NCBI GenBank assembly: GCA_010015675.1 | Contig: ML977014.1 | Span: forward strand, 348,800 to 412,799 | Source: Byssothecium circinans | Lineage: Eukaryota > Ascomycota > Dothideomycetes > Pleosporales > Massarinaceae | Direction of reading: 5' to 3' | DNA length: 64,000 bases | Part shown: positions 22,770 through 35,135 of the stretch, piece after piece | Numbering within the stretch: position 1 is the stretch's first letter | Layout: the number at the start of each line of letters is the position of its first letter | Translations under genes and position numbers: made by a program | Notes under the pieces: generated by a model | Told to the model about the DNA's origin: nothing | Databases searched by the model: none | The model's input: only the letters and a program-made list of their open reading frames with translations

Positions 22770-23221
22770 ACTATTCGAGTCGAGCCACGTTGGCTGGGGG
22801 CGGTAGAGAGCGTTCCGACGCTGCGGTAATACAGGGCTGTGGGCGACAGAGGCTGTCACTCACAAGGGTGCTTATGATGGCATGGGAAGTGCATGTCATC
22901 GGCCATTCACGTTGTCAACGGCGGAGACTGGGCCCTCGTTGGCTGCTGAGCAACGCCGTAGCTGCAGCCCTCCCTCAGGACGGTGTATGAGTTGGTCGTC
23001 CCGCAAGTTGCCAATCTGGGATGCCTATGAGTAGAGCCTCGACGGTGAAGGCCTTCATATGGGCCAACTTTTTCACCGCCTCCTTCATCTCTACCTCTTC
23101 ACATCCATTTCGCGGACCGAGTCTCTCAAACTTTACGGCACTGTAGTAGCATTATCTTCGGAAGAGGGCCACCTAGTGCGTCTTCTTTCGAAGTACCGCG
23201 GCTGCACTGGGCAGAAAAGTG
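22770..23221. promoter_or_regulatory. Divergent promoter region
   Basis: A 452 bp region between divergent starts at 22769 (minus) and 23222 (plus). No exon was supported with confidence, although an open frame continues upstream of 22769 to about 22859 and could belong to a 5' exon. Confidence 0.4.
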
Positions 23222-24273
23222 ATGCGGTCTAGCAAGGCGGCAGAGCTGCTAGTAAGTTTCGATCCCAGAAAGCATCACGACGTCCTAAATAGGGCTGTGA
23301 CCTGACTAGATTCCAGGATGGTGGTGGCGGCGGCGACGTGTTTGATCCGGGACCATGCCATGGACGTTTTGACTCCCCGGCCTCACCGCGGACGACAACT
23401 GCTGGCTATCATGATCAGCGCTCTACCACTTCTCCGGCGGATGCGTATGCTCATACCTATCTACCCCCCTCCGTAAGGGGGCACCTGAACGCTTCTCAAT
23501 CAGACTCCCACAACGCTTCTTCCATACCAAGCACCAGGGCTAATGACCAAGAGGCACTGTCAATTCGGATCTTCAACAATGTGGATCTCAGTCAGGGCAC
23601 ACAGGGCCTTGGACCCACTCATGGGAACCCTTCTGCTGAACGTCACTCGGCGCCAGCGTCCTACACGTATTTGAATAGGGAATACAACATACCCCCGGCA
23701 TCTCTCTCCAGGTCCGCTCCCTCGTATCTGGGCCTTGACGTGTCGTATAACGGCGACGATACCTATGCGTAAGTGTTTTTTTTGTAGACTTAACAACGAA
23801 CGGCCACTGATACTACGTAGCCTATCGACAACCAACGATCCTGACTTCTGGCAGGAGTCCTTTCGAGACTACGGTGATCTGATGGCCGCGACAGTGGGCA
23901 TTTTCCCCGAGGAGACGCTGGAATTGAGTTCGGAAGTGTCACCCGGAAGTCGATCGTCCCCAGCTAGGTATGTCCTCATGCGATCTTTATCAGCCATGCA
24001 CGAGCGGTGAACTAGCCTTCATAAGGTTCTTAGCTTACAGAGTGCAGTAATACCTCGGTTTTTTGTTCCATCTGCGGTAAGGTCTTCCGCGGAGAGTACG
24101 CCCGCGGAAACCTCACACGGCATCGAAAGACATGCCATTCTTCCACTATCTTCCCTTGTGAAGTGGGAGGATGCCGACGACAATACCACCGATCCGACGC
24201 AAGACTCCACCACTACCGTAAGAGTCATCCTGAGCTCAACATGCTCCCTGCCGTTGCTCGCAGGAGCAACTAA
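23222..24273 (+). CDS. C2H2 zinc-finger protein, copy A of a local pair
   Basis: Four exons (23222-23251, 23317-23768, 23821-23967, 24048-24273) join in frame to 284 aa. The first 200 residues are low-complexity and hydrophilic. The C-terminus holds two fingers: CSICGKVFRGEYARGNLTRH with a following His/Cys, and CEVGGCRRQYHRSDARLHHY with RKSH. The GNLTRH and RSDA..H..R..H elements are typical of fungal transcription-factor-like proteins. The last acceptor is chosen at 24047 because the earlier one (after cttacag) brings a stop in frame. Sequence-specific DNA binding is inferred. A second gene of the same design, also 284 aa, lies 4.4 kb downstream. Confidence 0.75.
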
Positions 24274-24849
24274 GTCTTTCATGCCACCCAATAGCAAGAA
24301 TCAGCATACGGGTACTTTCCATTCCGAGGCAAGTCCGGCCATGTACTGCAATTCTGGCTGCGATCCAGTGGAGCTTAGACAGCGGAGACTTGGCTTCTGA
24401 TGCGGCACTGTAGAACCACACGAGCAGGATGGACTAATATGAACTTAAACAAGAGATAGATCCGAAAAGAAAGGGGAGTAGAAGTTGAAGGTTTTGGAAC
24501 TATGCTGTTGGAGAATAGGAGGTTTTCATTGGCTAACGATGGTTGAAGAGGTCCCGGTACTTGGTGTTCGCTGTTCTCTTTTATTGCTGTCGTCTTGACG
24601 CTCATGTGCTTCGGAGCCCCTCATGATACTTGCTCCGATGTTCCTTCCAACTTCCTCCTCCTTTTTATATTCTTGGTATCGTCGGCGTTGGTGTTCTTCA
24701 ATTCTTCGACCCGATCGAACTTCCATACACAGCGATGATGCAATACTATCTCTTTTCTCCAAGCCATGCATCCATATTCCACATCCACTCATCTTCTCCC
24801 AAAAGAGAACATTCCCACCTCTTCCACGCATCCGACGTCGAGACAAGGT

Positions 24850-25632
24850 TCACGGCGTTAGCGCCCTGACCCACATGCTCCTGCCAGTAGAACGTGCGAA
24901 CCGTTCATCACAACGCTGTGATGTACTAGCGTCCATGCGTACGACAGGGTCGCCTATCCTATCAATCCAAAGCTGATCTCGGGTCCATGCGAAGCCAATC
25001 GGTCCAGGATCCAGGCTCCTCTGTACAGCCGAAGAAAGTAGTTGCGAAAAAGGCAAGGTGAAGCATGATGCACGCACGTACGACAGTCTATTCAAATACA
25101 CCACTTTCCTGACTGCAACGTCACACAACTGTGACTCAATGCCTTCGAAAAACTTATCTCCCAACAGGACTGTAGGAAATGCGTGTGCGTGCCCAAATAT
25201 CCAGGGCCACCGCCGTGTTGTTCGGGTTGCGAGGGCGTGCAGGTCATGCTGTGAACCAACCACAATGGACCACGATGCCTGGGCAGCTATGGTTGGGCGA
25301 GATTCCGAAGGGAAGTCGCGCCAATGGACCAGCCTGGCGTCAGTTGCCTCACTGATTGGTCGTATTTTTGCATTGACGATGGGCTCTTGGGCTGTATGCG
25401 TAGAAGACTGTGGGAAATTCTGCGAAGGAGAGGGCTGTGTGTTGTAAGATTGGGTTGAGATGATGGCAGTGTTTGTGACGAAGAAAGCATAGGGGAGGAA
25501 GGGAAGAAGCGGTGTACACGTAGACATGCAGGCTGGAACGCGAGAATGCGATAGAGGACAGTAGAAGACAAAGCCTGCACTCGAGTTGGATAGATGGTTG
25601 ATGCAGGCCGAGGCTGTGCTGTGCCCGAGCAT
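24850..25632 (-). CDS. Doubtful open reading frame, unknown
   Basis: The frame is uninterrupted, ATG-started and 260 codons long. It has a hydrophobic stretch near PLLPFLPYAFFVTNTAII but no recognisable domain. An overlapping 129-codon frame lies on the other strand. Its composition is not clearly coding. I list it because it is long for this window. Confidence 0.22.
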   Translation of the reverse strand: MLGHSTASACINHLSNSSAGFVFYCPLSHSRVPACMSTCTPLLPFLPYAFFVTNTAIISTQSYNTQPSPSQNFPQSSTHTAQEPIVNAKIRPISEATDARLVHWRDFPSESRPTIAAQASWSIVVGSQHDLHALATRTTRRWPWIFGHAHAFPTVLLGDKFFEGIESQLCDVAVRKVVYLNRLSYVRASCFTLPFSQLLSSAVQRSLDPGPIGFAWTRDQLWIDRIGDPVVRMDASTSQRCDERFARSTGRSMWVRALTP

Positions 25633-26315
25633 AGTGTGGTTGTATACTTGGGTGCAGACTAACCGACTCCATGCAGCACGCGCTCTGTTGACTTGGGCCG
25701 GCCCATGAGCCGGACATACAGATAGGTCCAGTGTTTTTTATCTGTGCGTTCACATGAACCGCAGAGTGGGGAAGGAATCGGTCCGTTACCACATGGTTGC
25801 GAAAGACGAGTCTGAGTGACGTGCAGCCAAACTCTATTGCTCCTTCAGCTATGCCCGTCATTGTCGGAGAATATATTATCCACGTGGGTACCTGTATCGT
25901 AGATGGAGGCCCTCGGTGTGGTATATGGGGATGCAGAGTAAATGTCCGACGGTCGAGAAAAAACCCGTATGGCTATCGGCATCGGGTGAACGAACAAACT
26001 TTGATGTAAGACGCGCCTGATGTGACACTGCCTAACCGTACCAGAGTGCATCTTGCTTGCAGCTGATTGGTATGCTCAATTCCTAAAAGAGTGACGTCCT
26101 CCACGAAAGGCGGTGAGGCTGTCAAAAGCCAATCCGCCAAGACGAAATACTTCGAATCTAGGCGAGCCGTGGCACAGCTACAACTAAACGGCAATGCATG
26201 TCTTCGCAAGAATGGCTTATAGAAGTTCGATTGGTAAGGCGCTCTAGAAACAGAGCCGCATCAGAATAGTCAGCCTGGACCAATCACTCGCCGGACCTTC
26301 GTACTGTTGTATGCC

Positions 26316-27055
26316 TTAAAGTTTGCCCTCTCCCAGTATCGTGATGCGGGGGCACATGTATTGCATGTTTGTGGTAGGATGGTAGCTGTGCTGCGCTTGC
26401 ATTTGACAGGCTGATGCATCGAGGTGATTGATCCGGTGAGCCCAAGAGTTGAGCCTTGGACGAGCTTTCTCATGCTGAATTGCTGTGCGAAGCCGATTGC
26501 GGAGGGGATATCCAGACTGTGAGCCTATAATAGCAGTCAATTCACTATTAAGGCTCACCGCTCCTTCAACTGTAACCGTTGGAACCACGGATCTCCCTGA
26601 GTACTGAGAATGATTATATCCCCTGCAAATGACGCTGTAGTAATGACACTTACTTTTCTGGATGCCGAAGAGGTCCGAATTTCGAGTAGAAGAGAGTCTA
26701 TACATATTGATCCGAATCGGCTTCTTCATTAGGTCCTCCTTCTGGGGGCGTGTAGAGCTGATCCTCCGCATGGATCCTTTTGCAGTTGTGGTGAATGGTT
26801 CAACTATCCTCGTGACGCCGTGTGCATATCTATCGTGAGGTCCTGTTCTCCGTGTCACGAAAGCGGCCTCGCTTAATCGCAAAATTTGATGTAGGCGTAT
26901 GTCATCCAAGTGAGCCTTGAGCTCAGGTTGCATGAGCTGGTCCTGGCGCACAGGCCGTATCTAGAAGTACGGGTAGTGATGCTGTATGAAGGCGGGGAAA
27001 TATGAAAACCAACCCCATGTGCAGAAAAGATGACGGTGGGAAGTGGAAGGACCAT
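26316..27055 (-). CDS. Doubtful spliced gene, unknown
   Basis: An ATG at 27055 opens MVLPLPTVIFSAHG. A GT-AG intron of about 54 bp joins in phase to IRPVRQDQLMQPELKAHLDD, and a strong gtaagt donor near 26654 can join across about 57 bp to RRSVVPTVTVEGAVSLNSEL. The frame then stays open to 26316. No domain is recognisable. The in-phase splice sites are the only support; they could be chance. Confidence 0.25.
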
Positions 27056-28717
27056 GACTAATCAGCATAGTAGCGAATCCATGTCCCATTCAAAGAAGAC
27101 CTCCGCGTGGCTCCAGACTGTATGCATTGGACCAACATCAACAGCGAAAAGCTGTCATTGGTGAAAGCTACGAGCAATGATTGAGTCAACTTACCCATCG
27201 TTTGAATACGCCGCCAGCTGCTCGCCATCTCTGGGAGTCGCAAGGATATTGCATCTTCGACCTGATCAACAAGACCAGGCAAAGTCGTGAGAAGAGCGTT
27301 TCGTGTGGTATGTGTTTCGGCACGTGAGATGCAACGTTCGGCCCGTTAACCTCGATAAACGTGAAGCGAGTCGAGGGACGGGAGCTGAGAAACCCACTGT
27401 GCCGTGTTGTGCAGGCCGTTGAGGTTCAAGCGAAAGGTCGAGCACAACGTGATCCGGCGAAGACTCTATGGCAATTATGCTGGACAGTTTGGTCCCCTGA
27501 ACCACCAAATACGTACGTCTTTGGAAGTAGATAACGGATGTCCCCAAGAGGGAAAACAATGTATTTCCGGGCTGAATCTTGCGTCAACATTCCGACCTTC
27601 GAACATGCAGAGGGTAACGGTCGCCAAGGGAGTACACTAGGATAATGCCTGTGTGGTTATTGACTGAGCTGAAGTGGCCGTGGTAGTTGATATCTTTGCA
27701 GGCCTCCGGACGGAGAGTCGTGGGAAATCCCCAAGGCAATCTCTGTTTCGATGCCACAAATTCAACCTCTGGTCTGCCTGGCTTCGCCCGCCTTGGCTAA
27801 GATGGAATCGACCTTGCAGTGGGTCGGGGCAGGCTTGGTGATGTGCTGGTGATCCTCCTAAGGTTGTGGCTGGGCGTTTACGTGCATACTACATAATAAT
27901 AGAGCTGGTTGTCAGGGGTGTTCACGTCGGGCCGTCCTCGCCTCAGCGTCGCTGTTCAGAGCATGATCCCCTTCGACATACCTCTTCATGGCAAAACGTG
28001 TACAGCAAGGCCGATATCGCTAAAATTCCTAGAGGCGTCCGTAAGGCTCCTGTGGCTATGCTCGCGATCGAGCAAACGTATGGCCCTGTCTCATGGCGTT
28101 TTGCTCAGGTAGCCTCGTTGGTGCGCGGATGCCTGGATCGCACAAACGTCAACGGTCTCCGGTAGGCTGATCCGCAGGAAGTAGGCGAAAAGTACGAGCG
28201 TCTGCTGCAGAAGGATATTCCCCGATCCGCGAATGTTGTCTAGGCCACTGAGGTGCCCGGGTAGTTCAGGCCGGTTTGTCCTACAATTCGTATCCAATAC
28301 GTCCAGACGGTGTGGAGTCACTCGAAGCCTTGTATGGCATATATATCGTGGGTCGGGTTTCGCATTCTTGAGCTCATGATAGGGACGTCGGCCTCCAAAA
28401 CGCGCGCTTTCGTCCTCATATCCTTCCCAAGAGATCACTAAGGTATGTTGAAGTCGAGGCGCTACGATCCTTTGGCAGCATGGCTAACTATAATCAGAGG
28501 GGCACTCCAACTAAGCCGTTACCTTCAAAAGAGACACATCGACACAAGGGATACATGCCTTCTCCTGTAACGCCATCGCCCGACCCCTACTACGCGACGT
28601 ATCCTCCCAATTCCGAGTTCACCGCAAGCCTACTCGATTGCCCCAATACCTAGGCATATCCACCCGAGAAGCTGCGCATCGAGTGCAGCTCGCGGGTGAA
28701 CAGATACCTTTAGATTA

Positions 28718-29687
28718 ATGGAAGGTCTTCCCAACGACGACAAGACGATCTGGCCGAGATCAAGGTGGAGTGGCACAACATCTGTCCAAAGCCAGCCGTT
28801 TTGCCATCAATATCCTTCAAATGGGTACACTGTGCCTGATGGAAATGACAGACTGCAGGCATATGAGGCTCCAACAGTGTCCATGGCATATCAATCCGTG
28901 GGTCCTTATACAAACACTCCAGGTCTGAGTCCTGGTGTTGGGCACGGACACTATGGGGGAGGTTATCAACCTACAATGAATGTAACATATGGGTTGGAAG
29001 GGAATCTACCCCCTGCTAGTCAAAATAAGATACCGCCCGAGGAATGGCACTGTCAGGATGGAGCCCAGCAGGAACATTCTGCAATCCCATATGATGCCCA
29101 ATATTCCCCAAACCATCTCCTGTAAGTGTCTACGACGGAACTGTTGGATTAAAGAAGAATGAAGAATGCTGACGATTTGTTGCAGTCAAGACTCGTCGCA
29201 TCATCCTGGTGTCCCTGAAAACAAGCCGTCCGGGAACCATCTAAGCAAGCATTTCCAGAACACGTACTCGACGATATATAATCCCACATCGGGTCAGCCG
29301 TATGTACCTTTTTGTGTTGTCGTCCAAGGGTGTACTAATGGTGGTTCTAGCTCGAATGTGGTTTCGGCGCCTCCGAGGACCATTCTTCCGAACCCAAACC
29401 CGGAACAAAGCCGTCGGCCATCTTCAGGCAGCCTGTCAGATAGCTCGACTGCATATTCGATCCAGTGTACTGCGTGTGGGGAAACGCTGACTGGGCCCCA
29501 TGCAAACGGTAATTTGACGCGTCATCGAAGATCCCAGAGATGTACGGCGGCTGTTGAGAAGAGGTCGTATGAATGTGACCGGTGCGATGCAAAATTCCAG
29601 CGTTCTGACGCTTTGCTCACCCACAAACGGAAGAAACACGGACATCCGCCAGGGCTGCCGAGAAGCTCTCACGTCGATGGGGAGTGA
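28718..29687 (+). CDS. C2H2 zinc-finger protein, copy B of a local pair
   Basis: Three exons (28718-29121, 29186-29299, 29351-29687) join in frame to 284 aa. The first 190 residues are rich in Pro, Ser, Tyr, Gly and Asn. The C-terminus has CTACGETLTGPHANGNLTRH with a following Arg/Cys segment, then CDRCDAKFQRSDALLTHKRK and KH. The finger pair has the same order and spacing style as the gene at 23222 (Cys-x2-Cys-Gly, GNLTRHR, RSDA, His-x3/4-His). The two are probably distant paralogues; outside the fingers I see no similarity. Inferred role: nuclear DNA binding. Confidence 0.75.
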
Positions 29688-31733
29688 AGAGGTGTTGTAC
29701 GCAAGCACGGTGTCCGTTCCTGTTCCGCCTCCCTTGACACGGAACTACCGCAATCTGCCACTACTGTTGAGCGAATAGTTGACTTTTTCTATTGTTGGGC
29801 TTCGCTTTGAATCTCCCTAGAGCCGACCTAGAGTGCTGATGCGGTTTCGTGTACAAGGAGGTGCGATTCGTGCCCGTTGGCTTGCGAGGGGAGGTAGTCG
29901 GTGGGTTGTTGTTCTCTGTTGTTCCCAGTCATAAGCTGCCGTATCAGAATGCCATGAAGATTCCTTTACTTCTCCGTGTCGGTTCGCTGGAGGTGCGGAA
30001 GCACTGTTGAGGGAATGTGCAATTGTCAAACGATGAGAGGTGGCATCCGCTACAGCTGGCATCTTGCTCTTATCGGCGTCGTTTTCTTCGAAGCGAGGGA
30101 ATGTGGGTGCCCGCTAGAGGTATACCCATCATCGAAGAGGGTGTGAAGAGATGAAAAGCCGTCGAGGTACAAATTTTCGAGAGGGGGGACGTGACGTTTG
30201 GTTCGACGCCGAGGACCTAGCCTGCTTCTAACTAGGCCTCCCGTCCGACAGGAAGCTACCAACTCCTCCCTGTCGCCACTGCCTGGTTCGGGCAGACGAT
30301 ACGACTGCTACTTTTCGTCAATTTGCTGGTTGAGCGCGCGAGATGCATGCTGCATCACCACTGCAAAGCGGCTTTGCTGAAGACATGGCACGATTGTGGG
30401 ACGCAATCGGTCTACCCGTCGATGGTGAGGGATCCATGAATCGCTATGGACACGAAACGGGTACTTACATCACATTGGCACCTAGTATGCATGACCGCAA
30501 CGGACGAGATACCTGCACATTGGGGGGGTTGCCTTCCTGAAAGTGTTGCATCAGGTTGCATAGTCTGGCGCCTCTCTTCTGTGCCTTACTCCGGTTACCG
30601 CAACGCTCTGGTTGCTTGCTCAGGTCACGATGTGAACAGTGACATTCCCCAAAGATGGCCGAAGGGACCACGGACTGTCTTAGCGGCCATGTCCAATGAG
30701 AGAGGTCCGGTCATATTCATAGCCTAAATTTCCATCAACGAAGAAGGTGGATTTAACACCAACTCTTGTCGTCCAGCGGCGCCGACCCAGACAAACGTCA
30801 CCTACAGTCCATGAATCGACCATTTACCTCTCACCAATCACGCTCAGCCCAGCGTATCCACCTACCGCTGCAAGCTGTCAAAACCTTCGGCATATATTCT
30901 CCGACGGCCCGAACTTCTCCACAATCTAACCTAGAGCCACGTCGTGCGTCTTGCCAAGAAGTGACGAGGACGAGTTTCGACGTCCTGGGGTGGTGTTACA
31001 CAATGATCTCCTTCACAACGCACGATGGGTGGTGGACGGCTCAGAAACCCCTTTAGGCACACAGGACGACAAATTTCTGATGAGGAAATTAGCCCACTAA
31101 TTACTAAATTTAGTCCTCAAAAATCATCGGTGGTGCTTTACGTTAGTGAGAGGCAGATAGAATGGGGGGTTTTCCAAGCCCTCCTACGTGATTTGGATTG
31201 TAATGTTGCTACGCTGGTTCCTCGCCCTGTAAAATTACTCGCTGCACTTGAACTGCTCGCAGACTGACGTATCGTTAAGCGGATACGTCTACATTCTTCT
31301 TGACCCACTACAATGTTCACTATTGTTCCCCTTGCACGGCATACTGCGTTAAATCTCGGTGACGAGTATCAAGCTAGCATTAGGCATAGTGCTGCAGAAA
31401 CTCTCTCTACAGAACTCTGGTCTAATATACATATTTCGGCACGGAACGAAGCGCAAAGCTCCACGTTTATATCGCTCGTACTCTTCTGGCTCACGACAAA
31501 GGAAAGATAGTGGTAAGGAAAGAGGTATCGCAAGGCCTAACCGACCTGAATGTGCGCATGCGGATCTAGACATTAATCCCCGACTCCTGAAATCAGAGCA
31601 TATGAGAGGCAGTATAGGGAAGGAACATATTAGATGACTGAGACGGGTTCAAAGCCCTGAGTGGGTGTGAAAGACAAACGCCCTGGAACGAAGAAACGTG
31701 ACAGGGACTCATTGGTCGCATAAGAAAAAGAAA
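29688..31733. other. Intergenic region, no gene seen
   Basis: About 2 kb without a supported gene. Open frames are short and most start at non-ATG codons. The stretch 31060-31330 is locally A/T-rich. No repeat or RNA gene was recognised. Confidence 0.4.
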
Positions 31734-33731
31734 TTAAATGCTCGTGATTCTCGCATTAGGCCCCGTCCGCTGTGGCCTGAGATTGATGACCGACTCCAGC
31801 TCCTTCAGCATGTTGTTGCTTGCTTCTCGCTGCTCACGAGCAGATGCCTGTCGCGCTCGGTCTTCTTGGATTTTGTGCATCCGCTCTTCTCTTGTCATCG
31901 ACACCCGTGTCTTCGGGATGGCGATGGCCTCGAAAATCTCATCGTCGGAATTACTCCCGATGCTAGGGGGAGCCGATTGGTGGAGGCTCAAGAGTTCGCC
32001 GTTGAGCGCGCGGAGTGCGTCTGAGGGACTACCTTCGTCCACAGCAGTTAGACCACTGAGACTAGGGACAGGTGACCGCAACCCACTGGAAGCCAGTGAG
32101 ATACGACGCTCGTGCCTATCTATATTCATTGCTAACGAGCTCCTGCCAGCCTCCCAAGCCTGGACGAGGTTTTTTAGATCGGCACCAATGGAGTCGTACT
32201 GGGACATGAGATGAGAACCAAGCTCGGTCACATCATCGGATTCTTCCATGCTCTTGTTGGACTCTTCACGAAGAATTTGCAGCTTAGCTTGTAGGCCCCG
32301 AATGCCTTGAGACAGGCCACCCAGCTTTCGAACGGAGTTGCGCAGACGCTCTCGGCCTGGTGTGGATTGTGCTTTCTGAGGTGACGGTACAACGAACTGC
32401 TCTTCCTCTGCGAGAACGCGGTTGAACTTTTCACTCCATTCTCCTGTTTTTGCGGCCAAAGCAAGCAGTGACTCAACCACGGTCGACCACCGCGCAAAAT
32501 CTGGCTTCCCACCATCAGCTTCGAGAGCCAATAGAGAGCACAGATACACTCGTCTCAGTGTGAACAGACGGTACTGTAACACACGCAGGACTTTGAGAGT
32601 CTCGGCGTCCTGAAACTCTGATTCGGAATAGCCTTGGGCCGCCTCTTGCAGGTCAGGATTGCTAACGTCATAGACATCAAGATACTTTTCCAGGTCTTCT
32701 TCCTCAATCAGCTGCTTGAGAATGCCGCATTGCTCGGCAAAAACTGGGACGGTTTCGGCGAAGGCGGCATGGAGACTCTTGCGCAAGCGCTGACAACGGC
32801 GGGCTTGGCCCTTTTCTTCGATGCGCGAGATGGGTGGAAGGGGGCTGCTTCTGTGGTGATGTCAGTGAGGGCCTACATGTTTAGGCAGAATGTTTACACA
32901 CAGTCGGTAGCCCCTTGAAACCAGCTCCACCTCTTGAATCAATGCGAGGGCCGATGACGTCGAAGCCTCGAACGCTTGCAAATTGGTGACCAGGGTCGAA
33001 GCACCTTCGACTGCTTGGTGACGCAGATACTGAAGCCATTGGCGGCGGATGTAGGCATATACCGCTGTGGCTATAGATGCAAACACCAGGACCACCACTA
33101 CGAACCTTGCCTTACTAGCTCGGCCGCGCGACCAGTGTACGAGCCAGACTAGCAGAAAGGCCATGGCGGCCGTCAACGCAGCGCCTGTAAGATTGATAGA
33201 GGTGACTTGGAGCTGTTGTGGGCCGGCAGCGTCGTCGGTTGGGCGGTTGGGGAGCGCAGTGGTCCGTAAGCCGCCAGAGTCGTTCAGTAGCTGGGAGGCG
33301 ACAATCAAGTAGCGGAAGTGTTCGAGGAAGCGCTGGTTGTCGGCACGGCCGAGTCTAGAGTTCACCGCTCGCTGTGCATGCGTTAGCCAGTGAGTTGACA
33401 TGGAAGCAGCGAGCGCGCATACCGAGCAGGCACTGTGGATGCGCGCAACAGAGCCATGTCGCGCAGAACGGACTTGCAACGGGCGCGGGAGCTTGTCTCG
33501 TATGCGTGATTGCAGCGTCGACGGGCCTCGAGGGGCAAAGCCCTGCGCTTCATCCGGCGCATGTGATGAAGGTGTGGACGGCGATGGCGGGGCGGACCCT
33601 CTTCCGGCGCCTAGAGCAGCTGTCAGTACTGCATGTGCCATGGGACGAGTCGACGGCAGACGTATTGCGGACTGGTGATTACCTTCCAGGAGCTCTGCGA
33701 GCGGCGAATCTTCGAGTATAACGTGCTCCAT
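31734..33731 (-). CDS. Vezatin-like (myosin-binding domain) membrane protein
   Basis: Exons 33731-33683, 33610-32902 and 32850-31734 join in frame to 624 aa. The start MEHVILEDSPLAELLEG is typical of the fungal members of the vezatin/Inp2 myosin-binding family. Two hydrophobic segments (ALTAAMAFLLVWLVHW and FVVVVLVFASIATAVYAYI) lie near residues 175-230. A helical region follows with VELVSRGYRLSSPLPPISRI and RRCQRLRKSLHAAF. After that come coiled-coil-like helices (LRNSVRKLGGLSQGIRGLQA) and a tail with MTREERMHKIQEDRARQASA. In yeast, Inp2 tethers peroxisomes to the myosin Myo2. A membrane receptor for myosin is the best inference; the organelle is not visible in the sequence. Confidence 0.75.
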
Positions 33732-35135
33732 CACCTCATTGTCGCCAGCGGCTCACTCTTGTGGGATGCGCGCGTGTTGGCAGCGTCATGCGTATCCAAG
33801 CCACCGTGATTCGCTGTCAAAGGTTAGGCCAAGTCCAGCAGCTTGCGCAGAGCGATGTGAGGGGGAGCGGCGCGCAAAGAATGGTTCAATTGTCGTGTTG
33901 GCGGGTAGAGGAGCTCGAGGTCGTTGCATGTGCAAAAGGAGGATTCTGGGCAGCGCGAGCGTAATGCCGGGGCCCAGGGTCTAGCAACGGACTCTACGTT
34001 TGATTGGCCGACCCACAGCCGCAGTGAATAGCCCTACATTTGTACGTACCCGATCGACCGGCAGACGTCACCTACAGTACGGAGTACTCCAGCCTGACAA
34101 GACCCTCGCATTATTAAACGGTGTCGCACAGCATGCGGACCAGGACGAGCTGCTCATGCCTTACAAATAAGCTTCACTTACTGATCCATACTCATGCCCG
34201 CCTCTCGCCTTACCTCAGATGCTTACTTCATCCACTCGGGATTCGGTTGCTACTCGCGCCGGTAGTCCATCCTAGCGCCGTGCGTGTGGCTTGTACGTGG
34301 CTTCATACTCTTTCGGTACTTGGCAACCCTACAGCCCGCAGGAGGCTCGTGTGCAGCATTTGGCGGCCCGAATGATGACCGCATCCCCGACTACTTCGGG
34401 TCCAGAGTATCGTCACTTCTGTAAACCAAACATGCAGACCACTACTAGAGATTGAATCGTTTGTAGTCGCTTGAGTTATCGGCATTGCCAAAGTCGCCAA
34501 CTACTCAAGTCTGAAAGTAAGTCGAGCCTACCATGCAGGTGGTATCAGTCGCCATGTACGCGCATGGCTGACCCAGATATCCTTACCAAACTGTGCTAAG
34601 AAATTTCCAGAACCTTTCATCGACCATCGAAGTGCTGTAATTGAAGAACGATGTACACAAGTATGTGTAAAGCGGTCTAATATCGGGGCTGCCTATCACT
34701 ACTCCTCGCTCCGTCCCTCCCGCTTCATCTGTCATCAGTGGCAATCCATTTTTGCTCTGTCAGACAGTATGCTTGATATGGATTGCCAATAGGGAGTGAA
34801 GGCTTCCTGATATGTCAAGTACAAGCTGCCTGGGGGGGTCTGCGCACTTGACTGCCCGTTCTTCTATTCTTGTATGCGGTCTGCAGGGCTAGACAGAAAC
34901 CCTGATAGTACCCATCACTCCTTGCAAGTAAGGAGTGTCGGCGTCGTTTTGCTAGCTACTCTGAATTTTTACTTGTCAGTTCTCCTATCTTCTCAGTCAT
35001 ATATTAGTCGCTCCCAGCGATGCTCAACACTGTTCATCCCATCCTACAGTTACCCTTTCATACTATCGCCTTTCGGGCGTTTTCATCTTTGTAAACGTTC
35101 TTACTTCAACATCTGCTCTTCTTCTACCTAGCATC
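33732..35135. promoter_or_regulatory. Divergent intergenic region
   Basis: A 1.4 kb region between divergent genes. No coding exon was supported. It contains an 11 bp inverted repeat (listed separately) about 350-400 bp before 35136 and a C/T-rich leader from about 35000 to 35130. Confidence 0.5.
34739..34788. repeat. 11-bp perfect inverted repeat
   Basis: tggcaatccat at 34739-34749 is mirrored by atggattgcca at 34778-34788 with a 28 base spacer. Each arm carries an ATTGCC element. It could form a hairpin or be a paired protein site. Confidence 0.6.

Larger units (their letters stand above)
24274..28717. other. Gene-poor stretch between the two C2H2 genes
   Basis: A 4.4 kb region holding at most two weak gene candidates (listed separately). 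No transposase, reverse transcriptase or helicase motif, terminal repeat or strong A/T bias of the kind left by repeat-induced mutation was seen. A 33-codon frame at 28555-28653 reads MPSPVTPSPDPYYATYPPNS and stops, and may be a leader frame or old exon of the next gene. Confidence 0.45.

Noticed and set aside
22860..22990. Extension of the 22034-22769 gene upstream through a GTG
   Set aside because: GTG is not a usual eukaryotic start; the internal ATG at 22769 fits the remembered start of homologues better.
31738..32214. 158-codon plus-strand frame
   Set aside because: It overlaps the vezatin-like gene entirely and lacks any domain sequence.
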